Shown here: piece after piece, positions 44,821 to 53,647 of the stretch
How the letters are laid out: each line of letters starts with the position of its first letter
Position numbering within the stretch: position 1 is the first letter of the stretch
Assembly: GCF_004834005.1 (NCBI RefSeq)
Contig: NZ_STFF01000006.1
Location: 310,001-374,000 of the forward strand
From: Niastella caeni
GTDB taxonomy: Bacteria; Bacteroidota; Bacteroidia; Chitinophagales; Chitinophagaceae
Reading direction: 5' to 3'
Length of the DNA: 64,000 bases
Program-made: the position numbers and the translations under genes
The notes under the pieces: model-generated
The model's input: the letters and a program-made list of their open reading frames with translations, nothing else
What the model was told of the DNA's origin: nothing
The model's database searches: none

Positions 44821-45140
44821 TTTACCGTTATATTAATTCACGAAAATTAGATAGCCCTATGAAAATACCATCCTGCACCAACCTGAAGAAAATTGCTGAT
44901 TTATAGATTTTGAGATTTGTCAGCATGATGTTCTTCATAAAATTCCAACATTTCTAAATCCCAAAATCAGAAATTCTAGCAAAACATTGGCACGCTTTTT
45001 TAATAGTATAGACCATTAAACAAAACAGGGCTATTAAGATAATTTGAATTAGCTTTCATAGAGATAATTACTAATATCTTAATACATTTTAAAACTCCCG
45101 TGATCAGCCATCATTATTCCAAAACCATTAAATAATTTAT
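44821..45140. other. 320-base A/T-rich intergenic region
   Basis: No gene is seen. Weak 7-base-period words occur at about 44896-44923 and 44953-44980 in opposite orientation (GATTTTGAGATTTG against AAATCCCAAAATC). The rest holds divergent promoters of the PL11 and DUF2622-like genes. Confidence 0.6.
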
Positions 45141-45422
45141 ATGAACACATTTACTGCCCGGGTTGAATTGCATAGTGCGAACCCAAATGATTATAATAGA
45201 TTATACACTGAAATGCAAAAAGAATCGCTGGTTGCCGCAGGCGCCAAAGCAGATACCGGGAATGTTGAATTTAAAAGCAAGGATAAATTATCAATCAGAG
45301 AGGTTATTGATGCAGTAATTCGGGCCGCTTCCAAAACAGGTAAGAAGTTTTCTTTTACCGTAATGAAAGATAAAAACCTTGACAAGCTGGAAAGCAGAAT
45401 GCGCTATCATTTACAACACTAA
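45141..45422 (+). CDS. Small DUF2622/GhoS-like protein
   Basis: A 93-residue protein beginning MNTFTARVELHSANPNDYNRLY, which resembles the start of DUF2622 proteins, a group with a ferredoxin-like fold that includes GhoS-type antitoxin RNases. The remainder is basic and helical. No toxin partner (GhoT-like membrane peptide) is seen next to it, so a toxin-antitoxin role is unsupported. It could instead be a housekeeping small RNA-binding protein. Confidence 0.5.
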   Translation: MNTFTARVELHSANPNDYNRLYTEMQKESLVAAGAKADTGNVEFKSKDKLSIREVIDAVIRAASKTGKKFSFTVMKDKNLDKLESRMRYHLQH

Positions 45423-45424
45423 AC

Positions 45425-45592
45425 TAGTGGTGAGTAGCTAGTAGCCAGTAGGGAGAACTCCGCAACTTTTTCATTTCCTACCAGCCACTAGCTACTTGCA
45501 CTCGCCCTCATCCTACCTCTTACATCTTATTTCTTACCCAATACCTCTCCTCTGTGCTCCTGCCTTATCAACTCGTCCACTTACTTCCCTCC
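45425..45592. repeat. Inverted heptad arrays ending at an operator
   Basis: TAGTGGT, GAGTAGC, TAGTAGC, CAGTAGG (45425-45452) are answered by seventeen complementary-type units from 45474 to 45592 (CCAGCCA, CTAGCTA, CTTGCAC ... ACTTACT, TCCCTCC). The last unit ends exactly where the 20-bp palindrome at 45593 begins. Confidence 0.9.
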
Positions 45593-45612
45593 TAACGAAA
45601 CCGGTTTCGTTA
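45593..45612. promoter_or_regulatory. Perfect 20-bp palindromic operator candidate
   Basis: TAACGAAACCGGTTTCGTTA is fully self-complementary and lies 75 bases upstream of the GH89 start. The GAAACCGGTTTC core is similar to operators of LacI-type repressors. TTTTGG (45617-45622) and TTATCTTG about 20 bases further may be the -33/-7 promoter elements it overlaps. Confidence 0.68.
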
Positions 45613-45687
45613 AGGCATTTTGGCTACTAGTAAAATTGGCTTTATCTTGATGGCGCTACCGATTTGGTATGATGAACGGATAAAACT

Positions 45688-47898
45688 ATGCAAAAACAAG
45701 TAACACCCAGGCCACACAGCTTTATGCTGCTGCTCATGGTCGCGATGCTGCCGCTCTCTATTACTGCCCAATTGAATAAAAATGCCTCCCTCGCACTTAT
45801 TCAACGGGTATTGCCAAAACACGCCACACATTTTATAGTAGAATCAATTCCTGCCGAGAATGGGAAGGATATTTTTGAAATAGAAAGCCGGGCCGGTAAA
45901 ATCGTTTTGCGTGGCAATAATGGTATGTCGGTTGCCTCGGCTTTGTATCATTACCTCACCGAATATTGCCATTGCCAGATCACCTGGAATGGAAGCAACC
46001 TGCAATTGCCTGCCACCCTTCCGGTAATAAAAGAAAAAGTACATAAGGTTACTCCATATACCTATCGCTACTACCTCAATTATTGCACATTCAACTATAG
46101 CATGAGCTGGTGGGACTGGAACCGCTGGCAAAAAGAAATTGACTGGATGGCCCTGCATGGGATCAATATGCCGCTGGCTATTACCGGGGAAGAATATACC
46201 TGGTATGTTGTTTATAAAGAAATGGGCTTTAGTGACGATGAATTGAAAGATTTTTTCAGCGGTCCGGCTTATTTTGGCTGGTTCTGGATGGGCAACCTGG
46301 ATGCCTGGGGCGGTCCGTTGCCATTAAGCTGGATGAAAAGCCATAAAGTTTTGCAGGAAAAAATACTGCAACGCGAAAGAGAATTGGGCATGAAACCGGT
46401 ATTGCCTGCCTTCACCGGCCACGTACCCTCAGCATTTAAAAAGAAATATCCCAACGCAAAATTAAAAGCCACCAACTGGACGAATGGTTTTGCCGATACT
46501 TATATTCTTGATTCGGAAGATCCGTTGTTTGCCGAGATCGGTAAAAAGTTCTTGCAAACCCAAACAAAATTGTTTGGCACCGATCACCTGTATTCAGCAG
46601 ATACTTTCAATGAAAACGAACCACCTTCCGATGATCCTGCTTACTTATCAGCACTCAGCGCGCGCGTGTACGAAGGCATGAAACAAGCCGATACGGCTGC
46701 TACCTGGGTAATGCAGGGCTGGTTGTTTTACAGCGATCGTAAATTCTGGAAAGCGCCGCAAATTGAAGCATTGCTGAAAGCGGTGCCAGCTAATAAAATG
46801 ATCTTACTCGATCTGGCTGCAGAAATTGAACCGGTTTGGAAACGCACCGATGCTTTTTATGAAAAGCCCTGGATCTGGAACATGCTGCACAACTTCGGGG
46901 GTAATGTAAACATGTTCGGTCGCATGGATGGCGTAGCGGCCGGACCAGCATTGGCTTTGAACGATACCGCATCTGGTAAAATGTGGGGCATTGGTTTAAC
47001 CATGGAGGCCATTGAACAAAACCCTGTGATGTATGAACTGATGATGCAACACACCTGGCAAACAGAACCCATTGCGCTGGATGCCTGGTTACAAAAATAT
47101 GTATTGAACCGCTATGCCACTACCAGCAACGACCTGGTGAATGCCTGGCAGATCCTGCGGCAAACCGTATACAACGGAAAAGAGATCAGGGATGGCGCAG
47201 AATCGATCATTACCGGCCGTCCAACTTTTGATTCCACTACCGTATGGACCCGCACCAAATTGAATTACGACCGCAAAGACCTGTTACCGGCCTGGGACCT
47301 GTTTATTCAGGCAGCCAATAAAGGTATTCATACTGAAGGGTTCCGCTACGACCTGGTAGATATTACCCGGCAAGTGCTGGCCAACTATGCCGGACCGTTA
47401 CAAAAGAAATGGATAGCTGCCTATAAAGAAAAAGACACGGCAGCTTTCTATAAATACAGCAAGGCGTTTTTACAACTGATCAGCGATATGGACCTGTTGC
47501 TGGCTACCCGCAAAGATTTTATGCTGGGCCCCTGGTTGTCTACCGCCCGCAGTCATGGCACTACACCAGCAGAAAAAGCATTGTATGAGCAGAACGCCCG
47601 TGACCTAATTACGCTGTGGGGCGATGCCAATAGCCCGTTACATGAATATTCGAACCGGCAATGGAGCGGATTGCTGAATGATTTTTATAAACCACGCTGG
47701 CAGCAATTCTTTACACTCCTGCAAAATTCATTGCGTACAGGTACCGAACCAGACCTGAAACAATTTGAGGAAACGATCCGCAACTGGGAATGGAAATGGG
47801 TGAAGACACAGAAGGGATTCCCTGTTGTTCCTACAGGCAATAGTGTGCAAGTGGCGCAGATGATGTATAAAAAGTACCGGAAGGAAATTGAGAAATGA
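45688..47898 (+). CDS. GH89 alpha-N-acetylglucosaminidase
   Basis: A 736-residue exported NAGLU-type enzyme that removes terminal alpha-linked GlcNAc. Signal peptide 1-27; a short beta N-domain; then the catalytic barrel with NMPLAITGEEYTWYVVY. The two catalytic glutamates can be placed by comparison with human NAGLU: Glu309 in DTFNENEPP and Glu379 in LLDLAAEIEPVW. Length is normal for the family. It likely works on host- or fungus-derived glycans. The operator at 45593 suggests sugar-responsive control. Confidence 0.94.
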   Translation: MQKQVTPRPHSFMLLLMVAMLPLSITAQLNKNASLALIQRVLPKHATHFIVESIPAENGKDIFEIESRAGKIVLRGNNGMSVASALYHYLTEYCHCQITWNGSNLQLPATLPVIKEKVHKVTPYTYRYYLNYCTFNYSMSWWDWNRWQKEIDWMALHGINMPLAITGEEYTWYVVYKEMGFSDDELKDFFSGPAYFGWFWMGNLDAWGGPLPLSWMKSHKVLQEKILQRERELGMKPVLPAFTGHVPSAFKKKYPNAKLKATNWTNGFADTYILDSEDPLFAEIGKKFLQTQTKLFGTDHLYSADTFNENEPPSDDPAYLSALSARVYEGMKQADTAATWVMQGWLFYSDRKFWKAPQIEALLKAVPANKMILLDLAAEIEPVWKRTDAFYEKPWIWNMLHNFGGNVNMFGRMDGVAAGPALALNDTASGKMWGIGLTMEAIEQNPVMYELMMQHTWQTEPIALDAWLQKYVLNRYATTSNDLVNAWQILRQTVYNGKEIRDGAESIITGRPTFDSTTVWTRTKLNYDRKDLLPAWDLFIQAANKGIHTEGFRYDLVDITRQVLANYAGPLQKKWIAAYKEKDTAAFYKYSKAFLQLISDMDLLLATRKDFMLGPWLSTARSHGTTPAEKALYEQNARDLITLWGDANSPLHEYSNRQWSGLLNDFYKPRWQQFFTLLQNSLRTGTEPDLKQFEETIRNWEWKWVKTQKGFPVVPTGNSVQVAQMMYKKYRKEIEK

Positions 47899-47981
47899 GA
47901 AAGTAAGAATTATGAATAAGGAATGAGAAAATAAATACAGCGAATGCTGAATATCGAATATTGAATGTTGAATGTCGAAGT
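47891..47981. repeat. 13-unit heptad array starting inside the GH89 stop region
   Basis: Units AGAAATG, AGAAAGT, AAGAATT, ATGAATA, AGGAATG, AGAAAAT, then TTGAATG, TTGAATG, TCGAAGT keep register and begin within the last codons of GH89. The stop codon is part of the first unit. Confidence 0.85.
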
Positions 47982-48184
47982 AAATAGGAGCGTATAGTGT
48001 GTTGAAAGCATGTATTAAAAAAATAAACCATAAAAGAAAATTGCAATTACCAGGCACCGGCAGAATTTGAAGAATATTGAATTAATCGTATATTGTCAAT
48101 TACACACGAGCATCAATACCATCTAACCATTGCCTTCAGAATTCCTTCAAATTCACTATTTCATTTACAGTTTCTATTCTTGCC

Positions 48185-50134
48185 ATGCACATGAAAAAAA
48201 CCCGGTATTCGATCCTGATTAACTTCATCCTGTTATTCCTGGTCATTTCTTTCGTTACAAGAACCATTCTTTTAGTATTGTCATTTCATAAAGCCGACCT
48301 GTCGGTTTTGTCGGGCTTGTGCATTTATGGTAAAGGGCTGGTTTTTGATAGCGTAGTAGCTTTTTATTTTTGTGCGCTATATGCCATCTACCTGCTGGTT
48401 TTGCCGCACCGTTGGAATTATTCCGTTGTAAACAAAGTATTGACCTACGCAGGCTTTTTCCTGGCGGTGCTGATCATTATGTTCTCCTTTTTTGCAGAAT
48501 TCGCTTTCTGGGATGAATTTGAAAGCCGGTTCAATTTTATAGCTGTCGATTACCTGGTATACACGTTTGAGGTGATCAATAATATCAATCAATCGTACCC
48601 ACTTCCCTGGCTCATCAGCGCCATGGTGTTGCTCACCGTGTTGGTGATCTTTATTTTTCACAAGCGAAAAATATTTCAACAAAGCTATTATTCCTATACG
48701 CCTTTTAAGGAACGGCTCTTATTTACAGGAATCGTTTTGCTTTGCGGGGTCCTGGGCTTTTTGTTTATCTCCAATTCCTGGGCCGATACCAGCCGCAACC
48801 GGTACCAGAATGAATTGTCGAAAGCAGGCATTTTTTCATTCATTGCAGCTTTCAAAAACAATGAACTGAACTACTATGATTTTTACGCTAAAGAGCCCGA
48901 AGCCAGTGCATTTTCAATAGCCCGGTCACAATTACAGGAATTCAATGCACAATACAACAGTCACGGGAATAGCATCCGGCGGCTGATCAACAATGCTGGT
49001 ATTGCGCAAAGACCAAATGTAATAATGGTAACGATTGAAAGCTTCAGCGCCGATTTCATGGGTCATTTTGGCAATACCCAACAACTTACGCCCGTGCTGG
49101 ATGCGTTGGCCGATTCAGGCATTTTATTTACGAATATGTATGCAACAGGTACGCGCACTGTACGGGGTATGGAAGCGTTGACCTTATGCGTTCCGCCTAC
49201 GCCCGGCAACAGCATCGTACGGCGTACTGATAATCAAGGGTTGTTTTCAGTGGGGTCTGTTTTCAAAAAAGCAGGCTATACAAGAACATTCTTTTATGGT
49301 GGCGATGGGTACTTTGACAATATGAACCATTTCTTTGGCAACAATGGATTCGACATCATCGATAAAGGGGGCCGGTTTTCCCCCGGTGATCACTTCAATA
49401 CCACCAGGACCATTATTCCCGATCAATACATTCATTTCAAAAATGCCTGGGGCATTTGCGATGAAGACCTATACGATGCCGTTATCCGGGAAGCAGATCT
49501 CCGTTATTCCAACCAACAGCCTTTTTTTGATTTTGTGATGACCACCTCCAATCACCGGCCTTTCACCTATCCCGACAAAAAGATAGATATTCCTTCCGGT
49601 TCGGGCCGGGAAGGCGCTGTAAAGTATACTGATTATGCCATTGGGGAATTCATTAAAAAGATCAGGTTAAAACCGTGGTTCAATAATACGATCATCATTT
49701 TTGTAGCGGATCATTGCGCCAGCAGCGCCGGTAAAAACGAGATCAATGTTTCAAAATATCATATTCCCTGCATCCTGTATAATGTAAAAGGCAATACGAC
49801 CCATGCCGTTAATAAACAATGCTCGCAGATTGATCTCTTTGCCACCTTATTTGGCATGTTGAACTGGAAATATGAGTCTGGCTGGTATGGCAAAAATGTG
49901 TTGCTACCCGATTTTCAACCGAAAGCCTATATTGCTACTTACCAGAAGCTGGGTTATTTGCAACAGGACAGCCTGGTTGTGTTAAGCCCGCAACAAAAAA
50001 TTGCCACCAGTATATGGAATGCGCAAACCGATGAACAACGTTCAATCAAAAACGATCCGGCACTTTGTAAAAAAGCGATTGCGGCTTATCAAACAGCTTA
50101 TTACCTGTATAAAAACGGTGGAATGAAAGAATGA
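48185..50134 (+). CDS. LTA-synthase-family phosphotransferase/sulfatase
   Basis: A 649-residue membrane enzyme with five N-terminal transmembrane helices (about 10-185) and an extracytoplasmic alkaline-phosphatase-fold domain. MVTIESFSADFMGHFGN begins that domain, the nucleophilic threonine lies in ATGTRTVRGMEA, and metal-ligand segments are FVADHCASS and FDFVMTTSNHRPF. Gram-negative members are related to OpgB/MdoB and Cpt-type phosphoethanolamine or phosphoglycerol transferases. Here the substrate is probably a lipid-linked or envelope glycan, but it is not determined. Confidence 0.86.
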   Translation: MHMKKTRYSILINFILLFLVISFVTRTILLVLSFHKADLSVLSGLCIYGKGLVFDSVVAFYFCALYAIYLLVLPHRWNYSVVNKVLTYAGFFLAVLIIMFSFFAEFAFWDEFESRFNFIAVDYLVYTFEVINNINQSYPLPWLISAMVLLTVLVIFIFHKRKIFQQSYYSYTPFKERLLFTGIVLLCGVLGFLFISNSWADTSRNRYQNELSKAGIFSFIAAFKNNELNYYDFYAKEPEASAFSIARSQLQEFNAQYNSHGNSIRRLINNAGIAQRPNVIMVTIESFSADFMGHFGNTQQLTPVLDALADSGILFTNMYATGTRTVRGMEALTLCVPPTPGNSIVRRTDNQGLFSVGSVFKKAGYTRTFFYGGDGYFDNMNHFFGNNGFDIIDKGGRFSPGDHFNTTRTIIPDQYIHFKNAWGICDEDLYDAVIREADLRYSNQQPFFDFVMTTSNHRPFTYPDKKIDIPSGSGREGAVKYTDYAIGEFIKKIRLKPWFNNTIIIFVADHCASSAGKNEINVSKYHIPCILYNVKGNTTHAVNKQCSQIDLFATLFGMLNWKYESGWYGKNVLLPDFQPKAYIATYQKLGYLQQDSLVVLSPQQKIATSIWNAQTDEQRSIKNDPALCKKAIAAYQTAYYLYKNGGMKE

Positions 50135-50152
50135 GAACGACACAAGACTAAC

Positions 50153-51310
50153 CTATAAACTCCTCGTAATCCCCAACTCCAGTCCCCGCAATTCTGCCAG
50201 TCCGCGCAGGCGGCCAATGGCGCTGTAACCGGGATAGGTTGTTTTCTTCAGGTCATCCAGCATTTGGTGACCATGGTCGGGCCGCATGGGCAGCGACACG
50301 CCTCTTTTTTGCATCACCAGCACCAGTTCCTTTATTACGGCATACATATCTACATCGCCGGTGAGGTGACCGGCCTCGAAGAAATTACCGGCCGCATCCC
50401 TTTTGGTGCTACGCAGGTGCACAAAATGAATATGATCGCCATATCGGTTTACCATTCCGGGTAGATCATTATCTGCCCGAACCCCAAATGACCCCGTACA
50501 AAAACACAAACCGTTTGCGGTTGAGGGAACCGCCCGCAGCAGGTCTTTTACATCCTGCTCGGTGCTCATAATGCGGGGCAGGCCTAATACCGGGTAAGGA
50601 GGATCATCAGGATGAATGGCCATTTTCAAACCACATGCTGAGGCTACGGGTACCACCTGTTGTAAAAAATAAAACAAATGTGACTTCAGCTTTTTCGCAT
50701 CGATGTGATGATACGTCGTTAATGCCGCCAATACCTGTTCTTTGGTAAAAGGCTCATCGCTGCCCGGTAAACCCAGTAAGGCATTGCGGTACAGTGTTTC
50801 TTTTTTTTGAGGCGTTATATTGTGGAGGTATGACCTGGCTGCATTAAGCTCTTCTTTTGTATATTCTTTTTCCGCCCCGGGTCTCTCGAGCATAAATACA
50901 TCAAAGGCAATAAAGGCCAGGCGCTCGAAGAACAAGGCTTTACTGCCGTCGGGCATTTGATAATCTATATCGGTACGCACCCAATCGAGTATGGGCATAA
51001 AGTTATAAGTGATCACCTCAAGGCCGCAAGCGGCAACGTTGCGAAGGCTTTGCTGGTAATTTTGAATGTATTGCTGATAATTACCGGTCTGCTTTTTTAT
51101 GTCTTCATGCACAGGCAGGCTTTCAATGACCGTCCACCGCATGCCGGCGGCTTCTATCATTGCCTTTCGTTTGTTGATCTCGTCTATTGTCCAAACGTCG
51201 CCTACGGGAATGTGGTGTAAAGCCGTTACTACTCCTGTACATCCTGCCTGTCGTATATGTTGTAATGGAACGGGATCGTTAGTACCAAACCATCTCATTG
51301 TATACTCCAT
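50153..51310 (-). CDS. uxuA: D-mannonate dehydratase
   Basis: A 385-residue UxuA (EC 4.2.1.8) that converts D-mannonate to 2-keto-3-deoxygluconate. Family features: the N-terminal MRWFGTNDPVPLQHIRQAG, metal-binding residues around MAIHPDDPPYP, CFCTGSFGVR, and the C-terminal RPDHGHQ motif with GYSAIGRLRGLAEL. It is the last gene of a minus-strand pair after the esterase and belongs to glucuronate catabolism fed by the GH67 enzyme across the divergent promoter. Confidence 0.95.
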   Translation of the reverse strand: MEYTMRWFGTNDPVPLQHIRQAGCTGVVTALHHIPVGDVWTIDEINKRKAMIEAAGMRWTVIESLPVHEDIKKQTGNYQQYIQNYQQSLRNVAACGLEVITYNFMPILDWVRTDIDYQMPDGSKALFFERLAFIAFDVFMLERPGAEKEYTKEELNAARSYLHNITPQKKETLYRNALLGLPGSDEPFTKEQVLAALTTYHHIDAKKLKSHLFYFLQQVVPVASACGLKMAIHPDDPPYPVLGLPRIMSTEQDVKDLLRAVPSTANGLCFCTGSFGVRADNDLPGMVNRYGDHIHFVHLRSTKRDAAGNFFEAGHLTGDVDMYAVIKELVLVMQKRGVSLPMRPDHGHQMLDDLKKTTYPGYSAIGRLRGLAELRGLELGITRSL

Positions 51311-51316
51311 ATCATT

Positions 51317-51428
51317 GTAAGTTATTGGTTCATTTGTGGTTTAGTTTCAAGTTTTGAGTTGTTCAGTTATTAAGTTATTTGTTCAAGACTGAACAACTCA
51401 TTAACTGAATAACTTACGAACTTATTAC
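51317..51428. repeat. 16-unit heptad array with sense switch
   Basis: Units GTAAGTT, ATTGGTT, CATTTGT ... TTGTTCA, GTTATTA, AGTTATT, TGTTCAA are followed by GACTGAA, CAACTCA, TTAACTG, AATAACT, TACGAAC. The first half is GTT/TTCA-rich and the second its complement, so the transcript between the esterase and uxuA could form a long hairpin centred near 51386. Confidence 0.9.
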
Positions 51429-53353
51429 CAATCATCCGTTCTAAACGACGAAGCCGGCAAGCCTTCCTTATTGTATAGATTCGCGCCTTCAGGATTGTCG
51501 GCCCAGGCATAACGAACTGCAACGGGATCCGGCACCTGTTCACTCCACACCACTACCTTCTTCCCTTCAATAACAGCCTTCGCCCAAACAAATTTTTTAT
51601 CTGCCCCTGCTATAGCAAAATATTTCAACTCATTGTTCCCTTTCGCCATCAATCCGCTTCCCGTATTGGTAAATTGAAGCACCAGCTTATTGCCTTGCTT
51701 CGTCTTCGACTGGTATAACGGACCCGAATACACTACTTTCTGATCACCATACGCCTGTTTTTGTGCCCATAATGCCAGCCGTTTTCCTACATCTGCTTTG
51801 TTCAACGGGTGTATATCGTTCCATTCGCCAATATCTGTTATCACAGCCATGCCGGTATTGGGTAGCGACAAGGTCTTCAACTGCGCTTCGCGCGTCATGG
51901 CCCAACTGCTTTCGCCCGGCTGTTCTTTTGCCGCCATGTAATTGGCGAGCTGTACAAATAAGAAGGGGAAATTTCCCTGGTTCCATTGTTGCCGCCAGGT
52001 ATTTATTACCGCAGGAAATAATGTGCGGTATTCAACCGGTTTGCCTGCGTTGGATTCGCCCTGGTACCAGATCACCCCTTTGATGCGATAATTCAACAAC
52101 GGCGAGATCATGGCATTGAACAATCCTGTTGGCTGGTATTGAAAAAAAGTTTGTGACGGCAATGGAGAAGCAGTAGTGCCTAATGCAAATTGCCAGTCGC
52201 CGGTAAGGTCGATGGTCTCCTCTCCTGCTATCAACTGGTAAGGTTTTTCAGTTACAAATCCGCCACGCCCTGAGTTGTTGATAACGCGCACCACAATGGT
52301 ATTCTTTCCCGGTTGTAACAGGCCGGCCGGTAATTCATATCTTCTTGGTGGATATTGATACCCGGTAGTTCCCGCAAAGCGACCATTCACAAATACGGAA
52401 TCCTGGTCAACAATTCTTCCCAATAACAACTGCACCGGTTTACCAGTCATGGAAGCCGGCACCTGTATATCTTTTCGAAACCATACAACGCCATTCACGC
52501 CTTTCAACCCATGTTGTTCCCAATAACCGGGAATGGGCATCTTTTGCCAGCCTGCTACATTGCAGGCGGTATCGTACCAGGGTTTTGCATCGTGCAATCC
52601 TTTATCCTGCAGCCAGATCGTTTTATACCAGTTATCGCGTACCTGCCTGTCGTAATTGCGAATGCTATCTATATAGCCGTTACGCCTGTATTTCAAAGCG
52701 GTTTCCAGGTGATTCGGAAATGCTTTTAACGCTGCTGAGTTCAACCAGGCTTCAGCAGGCGATCCACCCACGGCAGCTTTTATTAACCCAATTGGTACCT
52801 GGTATTTTTCGTACAGCGACTTCGCAAAAAAATAGCCTACAGCAGTGAACTGTAACACGGTTTGCGGGTCGGCCAATTGCCAGTTGCCCGATTCAACATC
52901 TTTGCGGCTTTTTTGAAAATCATAGGTAGTGCTCACGTTGAACTGCCTGATGTTCGGGTTGGTTGACGCGGCAATGATCGCCGCATACTTTTCTTTTACC
53001 CGCTCCATGGGTAATTCCATATTCGATTGCCCCGAACACACCCACACGTCCCCTATCAAAATGTTCTTTATTACTATTCGATTGCTGCCGGTAATTTCCA
53101 TCTCATACGGCCCGCCGGTTTTCATGGCAGGCAATGTGATCATCCAGATACTATCGGCGCCGGTGGTGGTTATATAGGTTTTGTCTTTAAATTTGACATT
53201 CACCTTTTCACCTACTGCCGCCCAGCCCCAGATAGATAATTTGGCATCTCTTTGCAGCACCATGTTATCACTGATAAGGCGGGGCAGTTTCACCTGACCT
53301 GTAGTGGCCAGGCAAAAGAGACTCGAGATAAGTATGTAGATATAGCGGATCAT
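51425..53353 (-). CDS. Sialate/acetylxylan O-acetylesterase (SGNH family)
   Basis: A 642-residue exported esterase with the SGNH motif GDVWVCSGQSNMELPM (catalytic Ser), a lectin-like insert, the conserved VIWYQGESNA block and the Asp-His pair in GEWNDIHPLNK. Such 9-O-acetylesterase-type enzymes remove O-acetyl groups; in this xylan locus acetylated xylan is the likely substrate. It is transcribed with uxuA and diverges from lacI-like, and the two share the promoter region with the heptad array and operators. Confidence 0.88.
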   Translation of the reverse strand: MIRYIYILISSLFCLATTGQVKLPRLISDNMVLQRDAKLSIWGWAAVGEKVNVKFKDKTYITTTGADSIWMITLPAMKTGGPYEMEITGSNRIVIKNILIGDVWVCSGQSNMELPMERVKEKYAAIIAASTNPNIRQFNVSTTYDFQKSRKDVESGNWQLADPQTVLQFTAVGYFFAKSLYEKYQVPIGLIKAAVGGSPAEAWLNSAALKAFPNHLETALKYRRNGYIDSIRNYDRQVRDNWYKTIWLQDKGLHDAKPWYDTACNVAGWQKMPIPGYWEQHGLKGVNGVVWFRKDIQVPASMTGKPVQLLLGRIVDQDSVFVNGRFAGTTGYQYPPRRYELPAGLLQPGKNTIVVRVINNSGRGGFVTEKPYQLIAGEETIDLTGDWQFALGTTASPLPSQTFFQYQPTGLFNAMISPLLNYRIKGVIWYQGESNAGKPVEYRTLFPAVINTWRQQWNQGNFPFLFVQLANYMAAKEQPGESSWAMTREAQLKTLSLPNTGMAVITDIGEWNDIHPLNKADVGKRLALWAQKQAYGDQKVVYSGPLYQSKTKQGNKLVLQFTNTGSGLMAKGNNELKYFAIAGADKKFVWAKAVIEGKKVVVWSEQVPDPVAVRYAWADNPEGANLYNKEGLPASSFRTDDW

Positions 53354-53360
53354 AATGTAG

Positions 53361-53486
53361 ATTACAGGTTGCAGGTTGCAGGTTGCAGGTTTCAGGTTAC
53401 AGGGAAAACCGGTTACCGGGTACCAGTTGCCGGGAAAGTCAGTTTCAGGTTTTCACCATTCACCATTGACCATTCACCCTTGACCA
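53361..53486. repeat. 18-unit heptad array
   Basis: Eighteen units in unbroken register: ATTACAG, GTTGCAG three times, GTTTCAG, GTTACAG, GGAAAAC, CGGTTAC, CGGGTAC, CAGTTGC, CGGGAAA, GTCAGTT, TCAGGTT, TTCACCA twice, TTGACCA, TTCACCC, TTGACCA. Adjacent units are most alike, so the array drifts from one word to another along its length. Confidence 0.93.
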
Positions 53487-53586
53487 TAGCCTTTTCCGGT
53501 GTAAAAATTTATTTTCAATCGTTTTAATATACATGGCAAACAATTGACTAGCAATTCATGGCACTAATTTATAGATAAAAAAGCAT

Positions 53587-53606
53587 CAATGTAACCGATT
53601 ACATTG
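53587..53606. promoter_or_regulatory. LacI-type operator 1
   Basis: CAATGTAACCGATTACATTG is a 20-bp palindrome with a single mismatched base pair near its centre, of the TGTAANCGNTTACA form typical for LacI-family regulators. It lies 55 bases upstream of the regulator gene. Confidence 0.78.
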
Positions 53607-53647
53607 TTTTTTTAAAAATAATTTTACTTTACCTTTACTATCATATA

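Noticed and set aside
53361..53486. Repeats as a CRISPR array
   Set aside because: Units are only 7 bases, contiguous and degenerate, with no conserved 23-50-base repeat or unique spacers, and no cas gene is present.
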